Below, one piece after another: positions 8,063 to 18,209 of a stretch of DNA of 64,000 nucleotides. The DNA is from Pseudomonas peradeniyensis. Its GTDB lineage: Bacteria > Pseudomonadota > Gammaproteobacteria > Pseudomonadales > Pseudomonadaceae. The translations under genes were made by a program, and so were the position numbers. Positions within the stretch are counted from its first letter, which is position 1; each line of letters starts with the position of its first letter. Under the pieces are notes generated by a model that saw only the letters and a list, made by a program, of their open reading frames with translations, was not told the origin of the DNA and did not search any database. The stretch covers positions 736,017 through 800,016 of the forward strand of contig NZ_JABWRJ020000004.1 in assembly GCF_014268935.2 (NCBI RefSeq), read 5' to 3'.

Positions 8063-10777
8063 ATGGCCACTATCCACGTAGACGGCAAAGCGCTCGAAGT
8101 CAACGGTGCGGACAACCTGTTACAGGCCTGTCTGTCGCTCGGCCTCGACATCCCCTATTTCTGCTGGCACCCGGCGCTCGGTAGCGTCGGCGCCTGCCGG
8201 CAGTGCGCGGTCAAGCAGTACACCGACGAGAACGACACCCGTGGTCGTATCGTCATGTCCTGCATGACCCCTGCCTCCGACGGCACCTGGATCTCCATCG
8301 AAGACGAAGAGTCCAAGGCGTTCCGCGCCAGCGTCGTCGAATGGCTGATGACCAACCACCCGCACGACTGCCCGGTGTGCGAGGAAGGCGGTCACTGCCA
8401 CCTGCAGGACATGACGGTAATGACCGGCCACAACGAGCGCCGCTACCGTTTCACCAAGCGTACCCACCAGAACCAGGACCTCGGCCCGTTCATCGCCCAT
8501 GAGATGAACCGCTGCATCGCCTGCTACCGCTGCGTTCGCTACTACAAGGACTACGCCGGCGGCACCGACCTGGGCGTATACGGCGCCCACGACAACGTGT
8601 ACTTCGGTCGCGTCGAAGACGGCGTGCTGGAAAGCGAGTTCTCCGGCAACCTCACCGAGGTCTGCCCGACCGGTGTGTTCACCGACAAGACCCATTCCGA
8701 GCGCTACAACCGCAAGTGGGACATGCAGTTCGCCCCGAGCATCTGCCATGGCTGCTCCAGCGGCTGCAACATCAGCCCCGGCGAGCGCTACGGCGAACTG
8801 CGCCGCATCGAGAACCGCTTCAACGGCTCGGTGAACCAGTACTTCCTGTGCGACCGTGGCCGCTTCGGCTATGGCTACGTCAACCGCAAGGACCGTCCGC
8901 GCCAGCCGTTCCTCGCCGATGGCAGCAAGCTGAGCCTGGACGCCGCCCTGGACAAGGCCGCCGACCTGCTGCGCGGCCGCACCATCGTCGGCATCGGCTC
9001 GCCACGCGCCAGCCTCGAGAGCAACTACGGCCTGCGTGAGCTGGTCGGCGCCGAGTACTTCTACTCCGGTATGGAAGCTGGCGAACTGGCCCGCGTGCGC
9101 CTGGCGCTGAACGTGCTGAACGACAGCCCGCTGCCGGTCCCGACCCTGCGCGACATCGAAGACCACGACGCCGTGTTCGTGCTCGGCGAAGACCTGACCC
9201 AGACCGCCGCCCGCGTCGCCCTGGCCGTGCGCCAGGCCACCAAGGGCAAGGCCGAGGCCATGGCCGACGCCATGCGCGTACAGCCTTGGCTGGACGCCGC
9301 GGTGAAGAACATCGGCCAGCACGCGCTGTACCCGCTGTTCATCGCATCCTTGGCTGAAACCAAGCTGGACGACGTCGCCGAAGAGTGTGTACACGCCGCC
9401 CCCGCCGACCTGGCCCGCATCGGTTTCGCCGTGGCCCACGCCATCGACCCGAGCGCGCCTGCCGTCGCCGGCCTGGACGACGAAGCCAAGGCCCTGGCCC
9501 AGCGCATCGCCGACGCCCTGGTCGCCGCCAACCGCCCACTGGTGGTCGCCGGCACTTCCCTGGCGGACCCTGCGCTGATCGAGGCCGCCGCCAACATCGC
9601 CAAGGCCCTCAAGCTGCGCGAGAAGAACGGTTCGCTGAGCCTGGTCGTGCCTGAGGCCAACAGCCTCGGCATGGCGATGATGGGCGGCGAGTCCGTCGAC
9701 GCCGCGCTGGACGCGGTCATCAGCGGCAAGGCCGACGCCATCGTCGTGCTGGAGAACGACCTGTACGCCCGCGTACCGGCCGCCAAGGTCGATGCTGCCC
9801 TGGCTGCGGCCAAGGTGGTGATCGTCGCCGACCACTCCAAGACCCCGACCCTTGACCGCGCCCACCTGGTGCTGCCGGCCGCCTCGTTCGCCGAAGGCGA
9901 TGGCACCCTGGTCAGCCAGGAAGGCCGTGCCCAGCGCTTCTTCCAGGTGTTCGACCCGCAGTACCTGGACAGCAGCATCCAGATCCACGAAGGCTGGCGC
10001 TGGATGCACGCCCTGCGTGCCACCCTGCTCAACAAGCCGGTGGACTGGACCCAGCTGGACCACGTCACCAGCGCCTGCGCCGAAGCCGCCCCGCAACTGG
10101 CCGGCATCGTCAACGCAGCGCCAAGCGCCGCGTTCCGCATCAAGGGCATGAAGCTGGCCCGCGAGCCGCTGCGCTACTCGGGCCGTACCGCCATGCGCGC
10201 CAACATCAGCGTGCACGAGCCGCGTACCCCGCAGGACAAGGACACCGCGTTCGCCTTCTCCATGGAAGGCTACTCGGGCTCGGCCGAACCGCGTCAGCAG
10301 GTGCCGTTCGCCTGGTCGCCGGGCTGGAACTCGCCACAGGCCTGGAACAAGTTCCAGGACGAAGTGGGTGGCCACCTGCGTGCCGGTGACCCGGGCGTGC
10401 GCCTGATCGAGTCGCAAGGCGACAAGCTCAACTGGTTCACCGCCATTCCGGGCGCGTTCAACCCGGCCCGTGGCACCTGGACCGCCGTACCGTTCTTCCA
10501 CCTGTTCGGCAGCGAAGAGAGCTCCTCGCGCGCCGCACCGGTACAAGAGCGTATTCCAGCCGCCTACGTGGGCCTGGCCAAGTCCGAGGCCGACCGCCTG
10601 GGCGTCAACGACGGCGCAATGCTGAGCCTGAACGTGGCCGGCGTGTCGCTGCGTCTGCCGCTGCGTATCAATGAAGAACTGGGCGCTGGCCTGGTTGCGT
10701 TGCCCAAAGGCCTGGCCGGCATTCCGCCCGCCATCTTCGGTGCAGCCGTCGAAGGCCTGCAGGAGGCAGCACAATGA
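8063..10777 (+). CDS. nuoG: NADH-quinone oxidoreductase subunit G
   Basis: Largest peripheral subunit of complex I (75-kDa type), carrying the electron wire of iron-sulfur clusters from NuoF toward NuoI. The 904-residue protein begins with a 2Fe-2S ferredoxin domain (cysteines in YFCWHPALGSVGACRQC), then the His-Cys motif HDCPVCEEGGHCHLQD, then CIACYRCVRYYKD, then a molybdopterin-oxidoreductase-like domain with the extra cluster motif CHGCSSGCN. Start ATG 8063 follows gaagaactttgaaca, a weak site. The stop overlaps the nuoH start. Confidence 0.97.
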   Translation: MATIHVDGKALEVNGADNLLQACLSLGLDIPYFCWHPALGSVGACRQCAVKQYTDENDTRGRIVMSCMTPASDGTWISIEDEESKAFRASVVEWLMTNHPHDCPVCEEGGHCHLQDMTVMTGHNERRYRFTKRTHQNQDLGPFIAHEMNRCIACYRCVRYYKDYAGGTDLGVYGAHDNVYFGRVEDGVLESEFSGNLTEVCPTGVFTDKTHSERYNRKWDMQFAPSICHGCSSGCNISPGERYGELRRIENRFNGSVNQYFLCDRGRFGYGYVNRKDRPRQPFLADGSKLSLDAALDKAADLLRGRTIVGIGSPRASLESNYGLRELVGAEYFYSGMEAGELARVRLALNVLNDSPLPVPTLRDIEDHDAVFVLGEDLTQTAARVALAVRQATKGKAEAMADAMRVQPWLDAAVKNIGQHALYPLFIASLAETKLDDVAEECVHAAPADLARIGFAVAHAIDPSAPAVAGLDDEAKALAQRIADALVAANRPLVVAGTSLADPALIEAAANIAKALKLREKNGSLSLVVPEANSLGMAMMGGESVDAALDAVISGKADAIVVLENDLYARVPAAKVDAALAAAKVVIVADHSKTPTLDRAHLVLPAASFAEGDGTLVSQEGRAQRFFQVFDPQYLDSSIQIHEGWRWMHALRATLLNKPVDWTQLDHVTSACAEAAPQLAGIVNAAPSAAFRIKGMKLAREPLRYSGRTAMRANISVHEPRTPQDKDTAFAFSMEGYSGSAEPRQQVPFAWSPGWNSPQAWNKFQDEVGGHLRAGDPGVRLIESQGDKLNWFTAIPGAFNPARGTWTAVPFFHLFGSEESSSRAAPVQERIPAAYVGLAKSEADRLGVNDGAMLSLNVAGVSLRLPLRINEELGAGLVALPKGLAGIPPAIFGAAVEGLQEAAQ

Positions 10778-11781
10778 GCTGGTTCACCCCCGAAGTGATC
10801 GATGTGATCATTCAGGTCGTCAAGGCCATCGTGGTGCTGCTGGCCGTAGTGGTCTGCGGCGCGCTGCTCAGCTTCGTCGAACGTCGCCTGCTGGGCTGGT
10901 GGCAGGACCGCTACGGTCCGAACCGTGTCGGCCCGTTCGGCATGTTCCAGATCGCCGCCGACATGCTGAAGATGTTCTTCAAGGAAGACTGGAACCCGCC
11001 CTTCGTCGACAAGATGATCTTCACCCTGGCGCCGGTCGTGGCCATGAGCGCCCTGCTGATCGGCTTCTCGATCATCCCGATCACCCCGGGCTGGGGCGTC
11101 GCCGACCTGAACATCGGCCTGCTGTTCTTCTTCGCCATGGCCGGTCTTTCGGTCTACGCCGTGCTGTTCGCCGGCTGGTCGTCGAACAACAAGTACGCCC
11201 TGCTGGGCAGCCTGCGGGCCTCGGCGCAGACCGTGTCGTACGAAGTGTTCCTGGGCCTGGCGCTGATGGGCGTGGTGGTGCAGGTGGGCTCGTTCAACAT
11301 GCGCGACATCGTTGAGTACCAGGCCAACAACCTGTGGTTCATCATTCCGCAGTTCTTCGGCTTCTGCACCTTCTTCATCGCTGGCGTCGCCGTGACTCAC
11401 CGTCACCCGTTCGACCAGCCGGAAGCGGAACAGGAACTGGCCGACGGCTACCACATCGAATATGCCGGCATGAAATGGGGCATGTTCTTCGTCGGTGAGT
11501 ACATCGGCATCATCCTGATCTCGGCGCTGCTGGTAACCCTGTTCTTCGGTGGCTGGCACGGTCCGTTCGGCATCCTGCCGCAAGTACCGTTCCTGTGGTT
11601 CGCCCTGAAGACCGCGTTCTTCATCATGCTGTTCATCCTGCTGCGCGCCTCGATCCCGCGCCCACGCTATGACCAGGTGATGGACTTCAGCTGGAAGTTC
11701 TGCCTGCCGCTGACCCTGATCAATTTGCTGGTGACCGCTGCGATCGTGCTCTACAACACGCCAGCCGTCGCGGCCCAGTGA
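10774..11781 (+). CDS. nuoH: NADH-quinone oxidoreductase subunit H
   Basis: Membrane subunit that forms most of the quinone tunnel at the base of the peripheral arm. The 335-residue protein has about eight helices and the family signatures ERRLLGWWQDRYGPNRVG near the N terminus and TLFFGGWHGP toward the C-terminal half. Its start overlaps the nuoG stop by four bases (ATGA) after gaggcagcaca, a good ribosome binding site. Confidence 0.97.
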   Translation: MSWFTPEVIDVIIQVVKAIVVLLAVVVCGALLSFVERRLLGWWQDRYGPNRVGPFGMFQIAADMLKMFFKEDWNPPFVDKMIFTLAPVVAMSALLIGFSIIPITPGWGVADLNIGLLFFFAMAGLSVYAVLFAGWSSNNKYALLGSLRASAQTVSYEVFLGLALMGVVVQVGSFNMRDIVEYQANNLWFIIPQFFGFCTFFIAGVAVTHRHPFDQPEAEQELADGYHIEYAGMKWGMFFVGEYIGIILISALLVTLFFGGWHGPFGILPQVPFLWFALKTAFFIMLFILLRASIPRPRYDQVMDFSWKFCLPLTLINLLVTAAIVLYNTPAVAAQ

Positions 11782-11792
11782 GGATTTGACCC

Positions 11793-12341
11793 ATGTTCAA
11801 GTATATCGGCGACATCGTTAAGGGCACCGGCACACAGCTGCGCAGCCTGGCCATGGTGTTCTCCCACGGGTTCCGCAAGCGCGACACCCTGCAGTACCCC
11901 GAAGAACCCGTGTACCTGCCGCCACGCTACCGTGGCCGCATCGTCCTCACCCGCGACCCCGATGGCGAGGAGCGCTGCGTGGCGTGCAACCTCTGCGCGG
12001 TGGCCTGCCCGGTCGGCTGCATCTCGCTGCAGAAGGCCGAGACCGAGGACGGCCGTTGGTACCCCGAGTTCTTCCGCATCAACTTCTCGCGCTGCATCTT
12101 CTGCGGCCTGTGCGAAGAGGCGTGCCCGACCACCGCGATCCAGCTGACTCCGGATTTCGAAATGGCCGAGTTCAAGCGTCAGGACCTGGTGTACGAGAAA
12201 GAAGATCTGCTGATCTCCGGCCCCGGCAAGAACCCTGACTACAACTTCTACCGTGTTGCCGGTATGGCCATCGCTGGCAAGCCGAAAGGCTCCGCGCAGA
12301 ACGAAGCCGAGCCGATCAACGTGAAGAGCTTGCTCCCATAA
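11793..12341 (+). CDS. nuoI: NADH-quinone oxidoreductase subunit I
   Basis: TYKY-type ferredoxin subunit that carries clusters N6a and N6b and passes electrons to NuoB. The 182-residue protein shows two complete 4Fe-4S motifs, CVACNLCAVACP and CIFCGLCEEACP, flanked by an amphipathic N-terminal helix. The ATG at 11793 follows gaggatttgaccc. It lies 11 bases after nuoH and 10 before nuoJ. Confidence 0.97.
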   Translation: MFKYIGDIVKGTGTQLRSLAMVFSHGFRKRDTLQYPEEPVYLPPRYRGRIVLTRDPDGEERCVACNLCAVACPVGCISLQKAETEDGRWYPEFFRINFSRCIFCGLCEEACPTTAIQLTPDFEMAEFKRQDLVYEKEDLLISGPGKNPDYNFYRVAGMAIAGKPKGSAQNEAEPINVKSLLP

Positions 12342-12351
12342 GGACAGAAAG

Positions 12352-12852
12352 ATGGAATTCGCTTTCTACTTCGCATCCGGTGTCGCCGTCGTCTCCACGC
12401 TCCGCGTGGTGACCGGCACCAACCCGGTGCACGCCCTGCTCTACCTGATCATTTCGCTGATCTCCGTGGCGATGATCTTCTTCTCCCTCGGTGCGCCGTT
12501 CGCCGGCGCCCTGGAAGTGATCGCCTACGCCGGCGCCATCATGGTGCTGTTCGTGTTCGTGGTGATGATGCTCAACCTCGGGCCGGCCTCGGTCGCCCAG
12601 GAGCGCGGCTGGCTCAAGCCCGGCATCTGGGCGGGGCCGGTGATCCTCGCCGCCCTGCTGCTGCTGGAGCTGCTGTACGTGCTGTTCGTCACCCCGTCGG
12701 GCGCCGCCATCAGCGGTACCACCGTCAGCGCCAAGGAAGTCGGCATCAGCCTGTTCGGGCCGTACCTGCTGGTGGTCGAACTGGCCTCGATGCTGCTGCT
12801 CGCGGCAGCCGTCACCGCCTTCCACCTGGGCCGCAACGAGGCGAAGGAGTAA
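12352..12852 (+). CDS. nuoJ: NADH-quinone oxidoreductase subunit J
   Basis: Membrane-arm subunit (ND6-like) with five helices; the pi-bulge helix region GAPFAGALEVIAYAGAIMVL links the quinone site to the proton channels. 166 residues, the usual length for the family. The ATG at 12352 follows aaggacagaaag, a strong ribosome binding site. nuoK begins 3 bases after the stop. Confidence 0.96.
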   Translation: MEFAFYFASGVAVVSTLRVVTGTNPVHALLYLIISLISVAMIFFSLGAPFAGALEVIAYAGAIMVLFVFVVMMLNLGPASVAQERGWLKPGIWAGPVILAALLLLELLYVLFVTPSGAAISGTTVSAKEVGISLFGPYLLVVELASMLLLAAAVTAFHLGRNEAKE

Positions 12853-12855
12853 ATC

Positions 12856-13164
12856 ATGGGTGCTATCCCTCTCGAGCATGGTCTGGCGGTCGCCGGCATC
12901 CTGTTCTGCTTAGGTCTGGTTGGCCTGATGGTCCGCCGCAACATCCTCTTCGTGCTCATGAGCCTGGAAGTCATGATGAACGCCTCTGCCCTGGCGTTCA
13001 TCGTCGCCGGTGCCCGTTGGGTCCAGCCCGACGGCCAGGTGATGTTCATTCTGGTGATCAGCCTGGCAGCCGCCGAGGCCAGCATTGGCCTGGCGATCCT
13101 GCTGCAGCTGTATCGCCGCTTCCACACTCTCGACATCGATGCTGCCAGTGAGATGCGCGGATGA
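12856..13164 (+). CDS. nuoK: NADH-quinone oxidoreductase subunit K
   Basis: Small ND4L-like membrane subunit of 102 residues with three helices. The conserved glutamates used in proton relay are visible in the MSLEVMMNA and [10 protein letters not shown] segments. Start ATG 12856 follows ggcgaaggagtaaatc. Its stop overlaps the nuoL start by four bases. Confidence 0.96.
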
Positions 13165-15014
13165 ACCTTATCTTCCTGACGTTCGTATTCCCCCTGATCG
13201 GCTTCCTGCTGCTGTCGTTCTCGCGCGGCCGCTGGTCCGAGAACCTGTCGGCGCTGGTCGGTGTCGGCTCGGTCGGTCTGTCGGCGGCCACCGCCGCCTA
13301 CGTGATCTGGCAGTTCAACGTCGCCCCGCCTGAAGGCGGCGCGTACAGCCAGCTGCTGTGGCAGTGGATGTCGGTGGACGGCTTCGCGCCGAACTTCACC
13401 CTGTACGTGGATGGCCTGTCGGTCACCATGCTGGGCGTGGTCACCGGTGTCGGCTTCCTGATCCACCTGTTCGCTTCCTGGTACATGCGTGGCGAAGCCG
13501 GCTACTCGCGCTTCTTCTCGTACACCAACCTGTTCATCGCCAGCATGCTGTTCCTGGTGCTGGGCGACAACCTGCTGTTCATCTACTTCGGCTGGGAAGG
13601 CGTGGGCCTGTGCTCGTACCTGTTGATCGGTTTCTACTACAGCAACCGCAACAACGGTAACGCGGCACTCAAGGCGTTCATCGTCACCCGCATCGGCGAC
13701 GTGTTCATGGCCATCGGCCTGTTCATCCTGTTCGTCCAGCTGGGTACCCTGAACGTGCAGGAACTGCTGGTGCTGGCACCGCAGAAGTTCCAGGCCGGCG
13801 ACACCTGGATGGTCCTGGCGACCCTGATGCTTCTGGGTGGCGCGGTCGGTAAATCGGCCCAGCTGCCGCTGCAGACCTGGCTGGCCGACGCGATGGCCGG
13901 TCCGACCCCGGTTTCGGCACTGATCCACGCGGCCACCATGGTGACCGCGGGCGTGTACCTGATCGCCCGTACCAACGGCCTGTTCCTGCTGGCGCCGGAC
14001 GTCCTGCACCTGGTCGGCGTCGTGGGTGGCGTGACCCTGGTCCTGGCCGGCTTCGCCGCCCTGGTACAGACCGACATCAAGCGTATCCTCGCCTACTCGA
14101 CCATGAGCCAGATCGGCTACATGTTCCTGGCCTTGGGCGTCGGCGCCTGGGACGCGGCGATCTTCCACCTGATGACCCACGCCTTCTTCAAGGCCCTGCT
14201 GTTCCTTGCCTCCGGTGCGGTGATCGTCGCCTGCCACCATGAGCAGAACATCTTCAAGATGGGCGGCCTGTGGAAGAAACTGCCGCTGGCCTACGCCAGC
14301 TTCGTGGTCGGTGGCGCCGCCCTGGCCGCCCTGCCGATCCTGACCGTGGGCTTCTACTCCAAGGACGAGATCCTCTGGGAAGCCTTCGCCAGCGGCAACA
14401 CCGGCCTGCTGTACGCAGGTCTGGTGGGCGCGTTCATGACCTCGCTGTACACCTTCCGCCTGATCTTCATCGCCTTCCACGGCGAAGCCAAGACCGAAGC
14501 CCACGCCGGCCACGGCATCAGCCACTGGCTGCCGCTGGGCGTGCTGATCGTGCTGTCGACCTTCATCGGCGCCTGGATCCATCCGCCGCTGGCAGGCGTG
14601 CTGCCTGAAAGCGCCGGCCACGCCGGTGGCGAAGCCAAGCACTCGCTGGAGATCGCCTCGGGCGCCATCGCCATCGCCGGTATCCTGCTGTCGGCCCTGC
14701 TGTTCCTGGGCAAGCGCCGCTTCGTCACTGCGGTCGCCAACAGCGGTATCGGTCGCGTCCTGTCGGCCTGGTGGTTCGCCGCCTGGGGCTTCGACTGGAT
14801 CTACGACAAGCTCTTCGTCAAACCTTACCTGCTGATCAGCCACATCCTGCGCAAGGACCCGGTTGACCGCAGCATCGGCCTCATCCCTCGGATGGCCCGT
14901 GGCGGCCACGTCGCCATGAGCAAGACCGAGACCGGCCAGCTGCGCTGGTACACCGCCTCGATCGCCGTGGGCGCCGTGCTGGTGCTCGGTGCCGTGGTAG
15001 TGGCCGCGGTATGA
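13161..15014 (+). CDS. nuoL: NADH-quinone oxidoreductase subunit L
   Basis: Distal antiporter-like proton-pumping subunit (ND5) of 617 residues. It shows the conserved glutamate in [13 protein letters not shown], the lysine-bearing discontinuous helix segment around [20 protein letters not shown], the [12 protein letters not shown] signature, and the long C-terminal lateral helix. The start ATG 13161 overlaps the nuoK stop. A 40-base gap with aaaggaaa precedes nuoM. Confidence 0.97.
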
Positions 15015-15054
15015 CTATGAATCTTGCGACTTTGCCAAAGGAAACCAACCCGTC

Positions 15055-16587
15055 ATGATTTTGCCTTGGCTGATCCTGATCCCCTTCATCGGCGGCTTCC
15101 TGTGCTGGCTGGGTGAGCGCTTCGGCGCCACCCTGCCGCGCTGGATCGCGCTGCTGACCATGTCCCTGCTGCTTGGCATCGGCCTGTGGCTGTGGGCGAA
15201 CGGCAACTACACCCTAGCCCCCGCGCCGGGCGCCGAACCCGCCTGGGCCCTCGAATACAAGGTCGAGTGGATCAAGCGCTTCGGCATCAGCATCCACCTG
15301 GCCCTCGACGGCCTGTCGCTGCTGATGATCCTGCTCACCGGCCTGCTCGGCGTGCTGTCGGTGCTGTGCTCGTGGAAAGAGATCCAGCGCCACGTCGGCT
15401 TCTTCCACCTCAACCTGATGTGGATCCTCGGCGGCGTGGTCGGCGTGTTCCTGGCCCTGGACCTGTTCCTGTTCTTCTTCTTCTGGGAAATGATGCTGGT
15501 GCCGATGTACTTCCTCATCGCGCTCTGGGGTCACAGCTCCTCCGACGGCAAAAAGACCCGGATCTACGCGGCGACCAAGTTCTTCATCTTCACCCAGGCC
15601 AGCGGCCTGATCATGCTGGTGGCGATCCTCGGCCTGGTGCTGGTCAACTACAACAGCACCGGCGTGATCACCTTCAACTACAGTGACCTGCTCAAGGCCC
15701 AGCTGCCGGCCGGCGTCGAGTACATCCTGATGCTGGGCTTCTTCATCGCCTTCGCGGTGAAGCTGCCGGTGGTGCCGTTCCACTCCTGGCTGCCTGACGC
15801 TCACGCCCAGGCACCGACCGCAGGTTCCGTGGACCTGGCGGGCATCCTGCTGAAGACCGCGGCCTACGGCCTGCTGCGCTTCGCCCTGCCGCTGTTCCCG
15901 AACGCCTCGGCCGAGTTCGCGCCGATCGCCATGACCCTGGGCCTGATCGGTATCTTCTACGGTGCCTTCCTGGCCTTCGCGCAAACCGACATCAAACGCC
16001 TGGTGGCCTTCTCCAGCGTCTCGCACATGGGCTTCGTGCTGATCGGCATCTACTCCGGCAGCCAGCAGGCCCTGCAGGGCGCGGTGATCCAGATGCTGGC
16101 CCACGGCCTGTCGGCCGCCGCGCTGTTCATCCTGGCCGGCCAGCTGTACGAGCGCCTGCACACCCGCGACATGCGCGAGATGGGTGGCCTGTGGCACCGC
16201 ATCGCTTACCTGCCGGCCATCAGCCTGTTCTTCGCCGCCGCATCGCTGGGGCTGCCAGGTACCGGCAACTTCGTCGGCGAGTTCCTGATCCTGATCGGCA
16301 GCTTCGCCCACGTCCCATGGATCACCGTGATCGCCACCACCGGTCTGGTCTTCGGTTCAGTGTACTCGCTGATCATGATCCACCGCGCCTACTTCGGCCC
16401 GGCCAAGGCCGACACCGTGCTGGCCGGCATGGACGGTCGCGAGCTGATCATGGTGCTGGGCCTGGCGGGCCTGCTGATCCTGCTGGGCGTGTATCCGCAG
16501 CCGTTCCTGGACACCTCTGCCGCCACCATGAGCGGTGTGCAGCAGTGGCTCGGTTCCGCTTTCACTCAACTCGCTTCGGCCCGGTAA
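15055..16587 (+). CDS. nuoM: NADH-quinone oxidoreductase subunit M
   Basis: Antiporter-like proton-pumping subunit (ND4) of 510 residues and about 14 helices. Family signatures seen: FFWEMMLVPMYFLI with the key glutamate, the KLPVVPFHSWLPDAHAQAP segment with the channel lysine, and FAQTDIKRLVAFSSVSHMG. The ATG at 15055 follows aaaggaaaccaacccgtc. Seven bases separate its stop from nuoN. Confidence 0.97.
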   Translation: MILPWLILIPFIGGFLCWLGERFGATLPRWIALLTMSLLLGIGLWLWANGNYTLAPAPGAEPAWALEYKVEWIKRFGISIHLALDGLSLLMILLTGLLGVLSVLCSWKEIQRHVGFFHLNLMWILGGVVGVFLALDLFLFFFFWEMMLVPMYFLIALWGHSSSDGKKTRIYAATKFFIFTQASGLIMLVAILGLVLVNYNSTGVITFNYSDLLKAQLPAGVEYILMLGFFIAFAVKLPVVPFHSWLPDAHAQAPTAGSVDLAGILLKTAAYGLLRFALPLFPNASAEFAPIAMTLGLIGIFYGAFLAFAQTDIKRLVAFSSVSHMGFVLIGIYSGSQQALQGAVIQMLAHGLSAAALFILAGQLYERLHTRDMREMGGLWHRIAYLPAISLFFAAASLGLPGTGNFVGEFLILIGSFAHVPWITVIATTGLVFGSVYSLIMIHRAYFGPAKADTVLAGMDGRELIMVLGLAGLLILLGVYPQPFLDTSAATMSGVQQWLGSAFTQLASAR

Positions 16588-16594
16588 GAGCGCT

Positions 16595-18064
16595 ATGGAA
16601 TTCACCACTCAACACTTCATCGCATTGGCGCCGATGCTGATCACCACCATCACCACGGTGGTGGTGATGCTGGCGATCGCCTGGAAGCGCAACCACTCGC
16701 AGACCTTCCTGCTGTCCACCGTGGGCCTGAACCTGGCCCTGCTGTCGATCCTGCCGGCGCTCAAAGTCGCGCCGCTAGCGGTCACCTCGCTGGTGACCAT
16801 CGACAAGTTCGCCTGCCTGTACATGGCGATCATCCTGGTGGCGACGCTGGCCTGCGTCACCCTCGCCCACGCCTATCTGGGCGAAGGCTCCAAGGGCTTC
16901 CCGGGCAACCGTGAAGAGCTGTACCTGCTGCTGCTGATGTCGGCACTGGGCGGTCTGGTGCTGGTCAGCGCCAACCACCTGGCCGGCCTGTTCATCGGCC
17001 TGGAGCTGCTGTCGGTGCCGGTCTACGGCCTGGTGGCATACGCCTTCTTCAACAAGCGCTCGCTGGAAGCCGGCATCAAGTACATGGTGCTGTCGGCCGC
17101 CGGCTCCGCCTTCCTGCTGTTCGGCATGGCGCTGCTGTACGCTGACGCAGGCAGCCTGACCTTCGACCAGCTGGGCAAGGCCCTGGCCGCCACCAGCATG
17201 CCAAGCCTGCTGGCGCAGCTGGGCCTGGGCATGATGCTGGTCGGCCTGGCCTTCAAGCTGTCGCTGGTGCCTTTCCACCTGTGGACCCCGGACGTGTACG
17301 AGGGTGCTCCAGCGCCGGTCGCCGCGTTCCTGGCCACCGCCAGCAAGGTCGCGGTGTTCGCCGTGGTCGTGCGCCTGTTCATGCTCTCCCCCGCCGCCAG
17401 CAGCGGCGTGCTGAGCACCGTGCTGGCGGTGATCGCGGTTGCCTCGATCATCATCGGCAACCTGCTGGCGCTGACCCAGAGCAACCTCAAGCGTCTGCTC
17501 GGTTACTCGTCCATCGCCCACTTCGGCTACCTGGTCATCGCCCTGGTCGCCAGCAAGGGCCTGGCCCTGGAGGCCATGGGCGTGTACCTGGTCACCTACG
17601 TGATCACCAGCCTCGGCGCCTTCGGCGTGATCACCCTGATGTCCTCGCCGTACGCCGGCCGCGACGCCGACGCCCTGTACGAGTACCGTGGCCTGTTCTG
17701 GCGCCGCCCGTACCTGACCGCAGTACTGACCGTGATGATGCTGTCGCTGGCCGGTATCCCGCTGACCGCGGGCTTCATCGGCAAGTTCTACATCATCGCC
17801 ACCGGCGTCGAGTCGCACCTGTGGTGGCTGGTCGGCGCCCTGGTGATCGGCAGCGCCATCGGCGTGTACTACTACCTGCGCGTCATGGTCACCCTGTACC
17901 TGGTCGAGCCGAACCTGCGTCGCCACGACGCCCCGCTGAAGTGGGAACAGCGCACCGGCGGCGTGATGCTGCTGGCCATCGCCATTCTCGCCTTCGTACT
18001 GGGCGTGTACCCGCAGCCGCTGCTGGAGATGGTGCAGCAGGCGGGCCTGCAACTGATCGGTTGA
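16595..18064 (+). CDS. nuoN: NADH-quinone oxidoreductase subunit N
   Basis: Third antiporter-like proton-pumping subunit (ND2) of 489 residues. It shows GLELLSVPVYGLVAYAF, FKLSLVPFHLWTPDVYEGAP with the channel lysine, and the QSNLKRLLGYSSIAHFGY signature. I chose ATG 16595 after the cggtaagagcgct spacer; the frame extends upstream to 16535 but that part lies inside nuoM. Last gene of the operon, followed by a strong terminator. Confidence 0.96.
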   Translation: MEFTTQHFIALAPMLITTITTVVVMLAIAWKRNHSQTFLLSTVGLNLALLSILPALKVAPLAVTSLVTIDKFACLYMAIILVATLACVTLAHAYLGEGSKGFPGNREELYLLLLMSALGGLVLVSANHLAGLFIGLELLSVPVYGLVAYAFFNKRSLEAGIKYMVLSAAGSAFLLFGMALLYADAGSLTFDQLGKALAATSMPSLLAQLGLGMMLVGLAFKLSLVPFHLWTPDVYEGAPAPVAAFLATASKVAVFAVVVRLFMLSPAASSGVLSTVLAVIAVASIIIGNLLALTQSNLKRLLGYSSIAHFGYLVIALVASKGLALEAMGVYLVTYVITSLGAFGVITLMSSPYAGRDADALYEYRGLFWRRPYLTAVLTVMMLSLAGIPLTAGFIGKFYIIATGVESHLWWLVGALVIGSAIGVYYYLRVMVTLYLVEPNLRRHDAPLKWEQRTGGVMLLAIAILAFVLGVYPQPLLEMVQQAGLQLIG

Positions 18065-18080
18065 TCGGCTGCGCGATGTG

Positions 18081-18112
18081 AAAGAAACCCCGCCTCGGCG
18101 GGGTTTCTTTTT
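18081..18112 (+). terminator. Rho-independent terminator of the nuo operon
   Basis: The stem aaagaaaccccgcc / ggcggggtttcttt with a 3-4 base loop is followed by further T residues, 16 bases after the nuoN stop. A textbook intrinsic terminator, and with A-rich sequence on the far side it may also work in the other direction. Confidence 0.9.
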
Positions 18113-18209
18113 GCCTGAAGAAACCACTGCGGTATTACAGATCGACCACTGTGCTTCGTCTGCCCTTTGCAGCGTCAGACTCCCGCACTCGATCTGGAAC
18201 CCCGTCCCC

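Noticed and set aside
8120..10774. 884-codon antisense frame over nuoG
   Set aside because: It mirrors the codon bias of nuoG and has no start signals or recognisable domains.
12525..14909. 794-codon antisense frame over nuoJ-nuoL
   Set aside because: Shadow of strongly biased membrane genes; His/Gln/Asp-rich non-protein composition.
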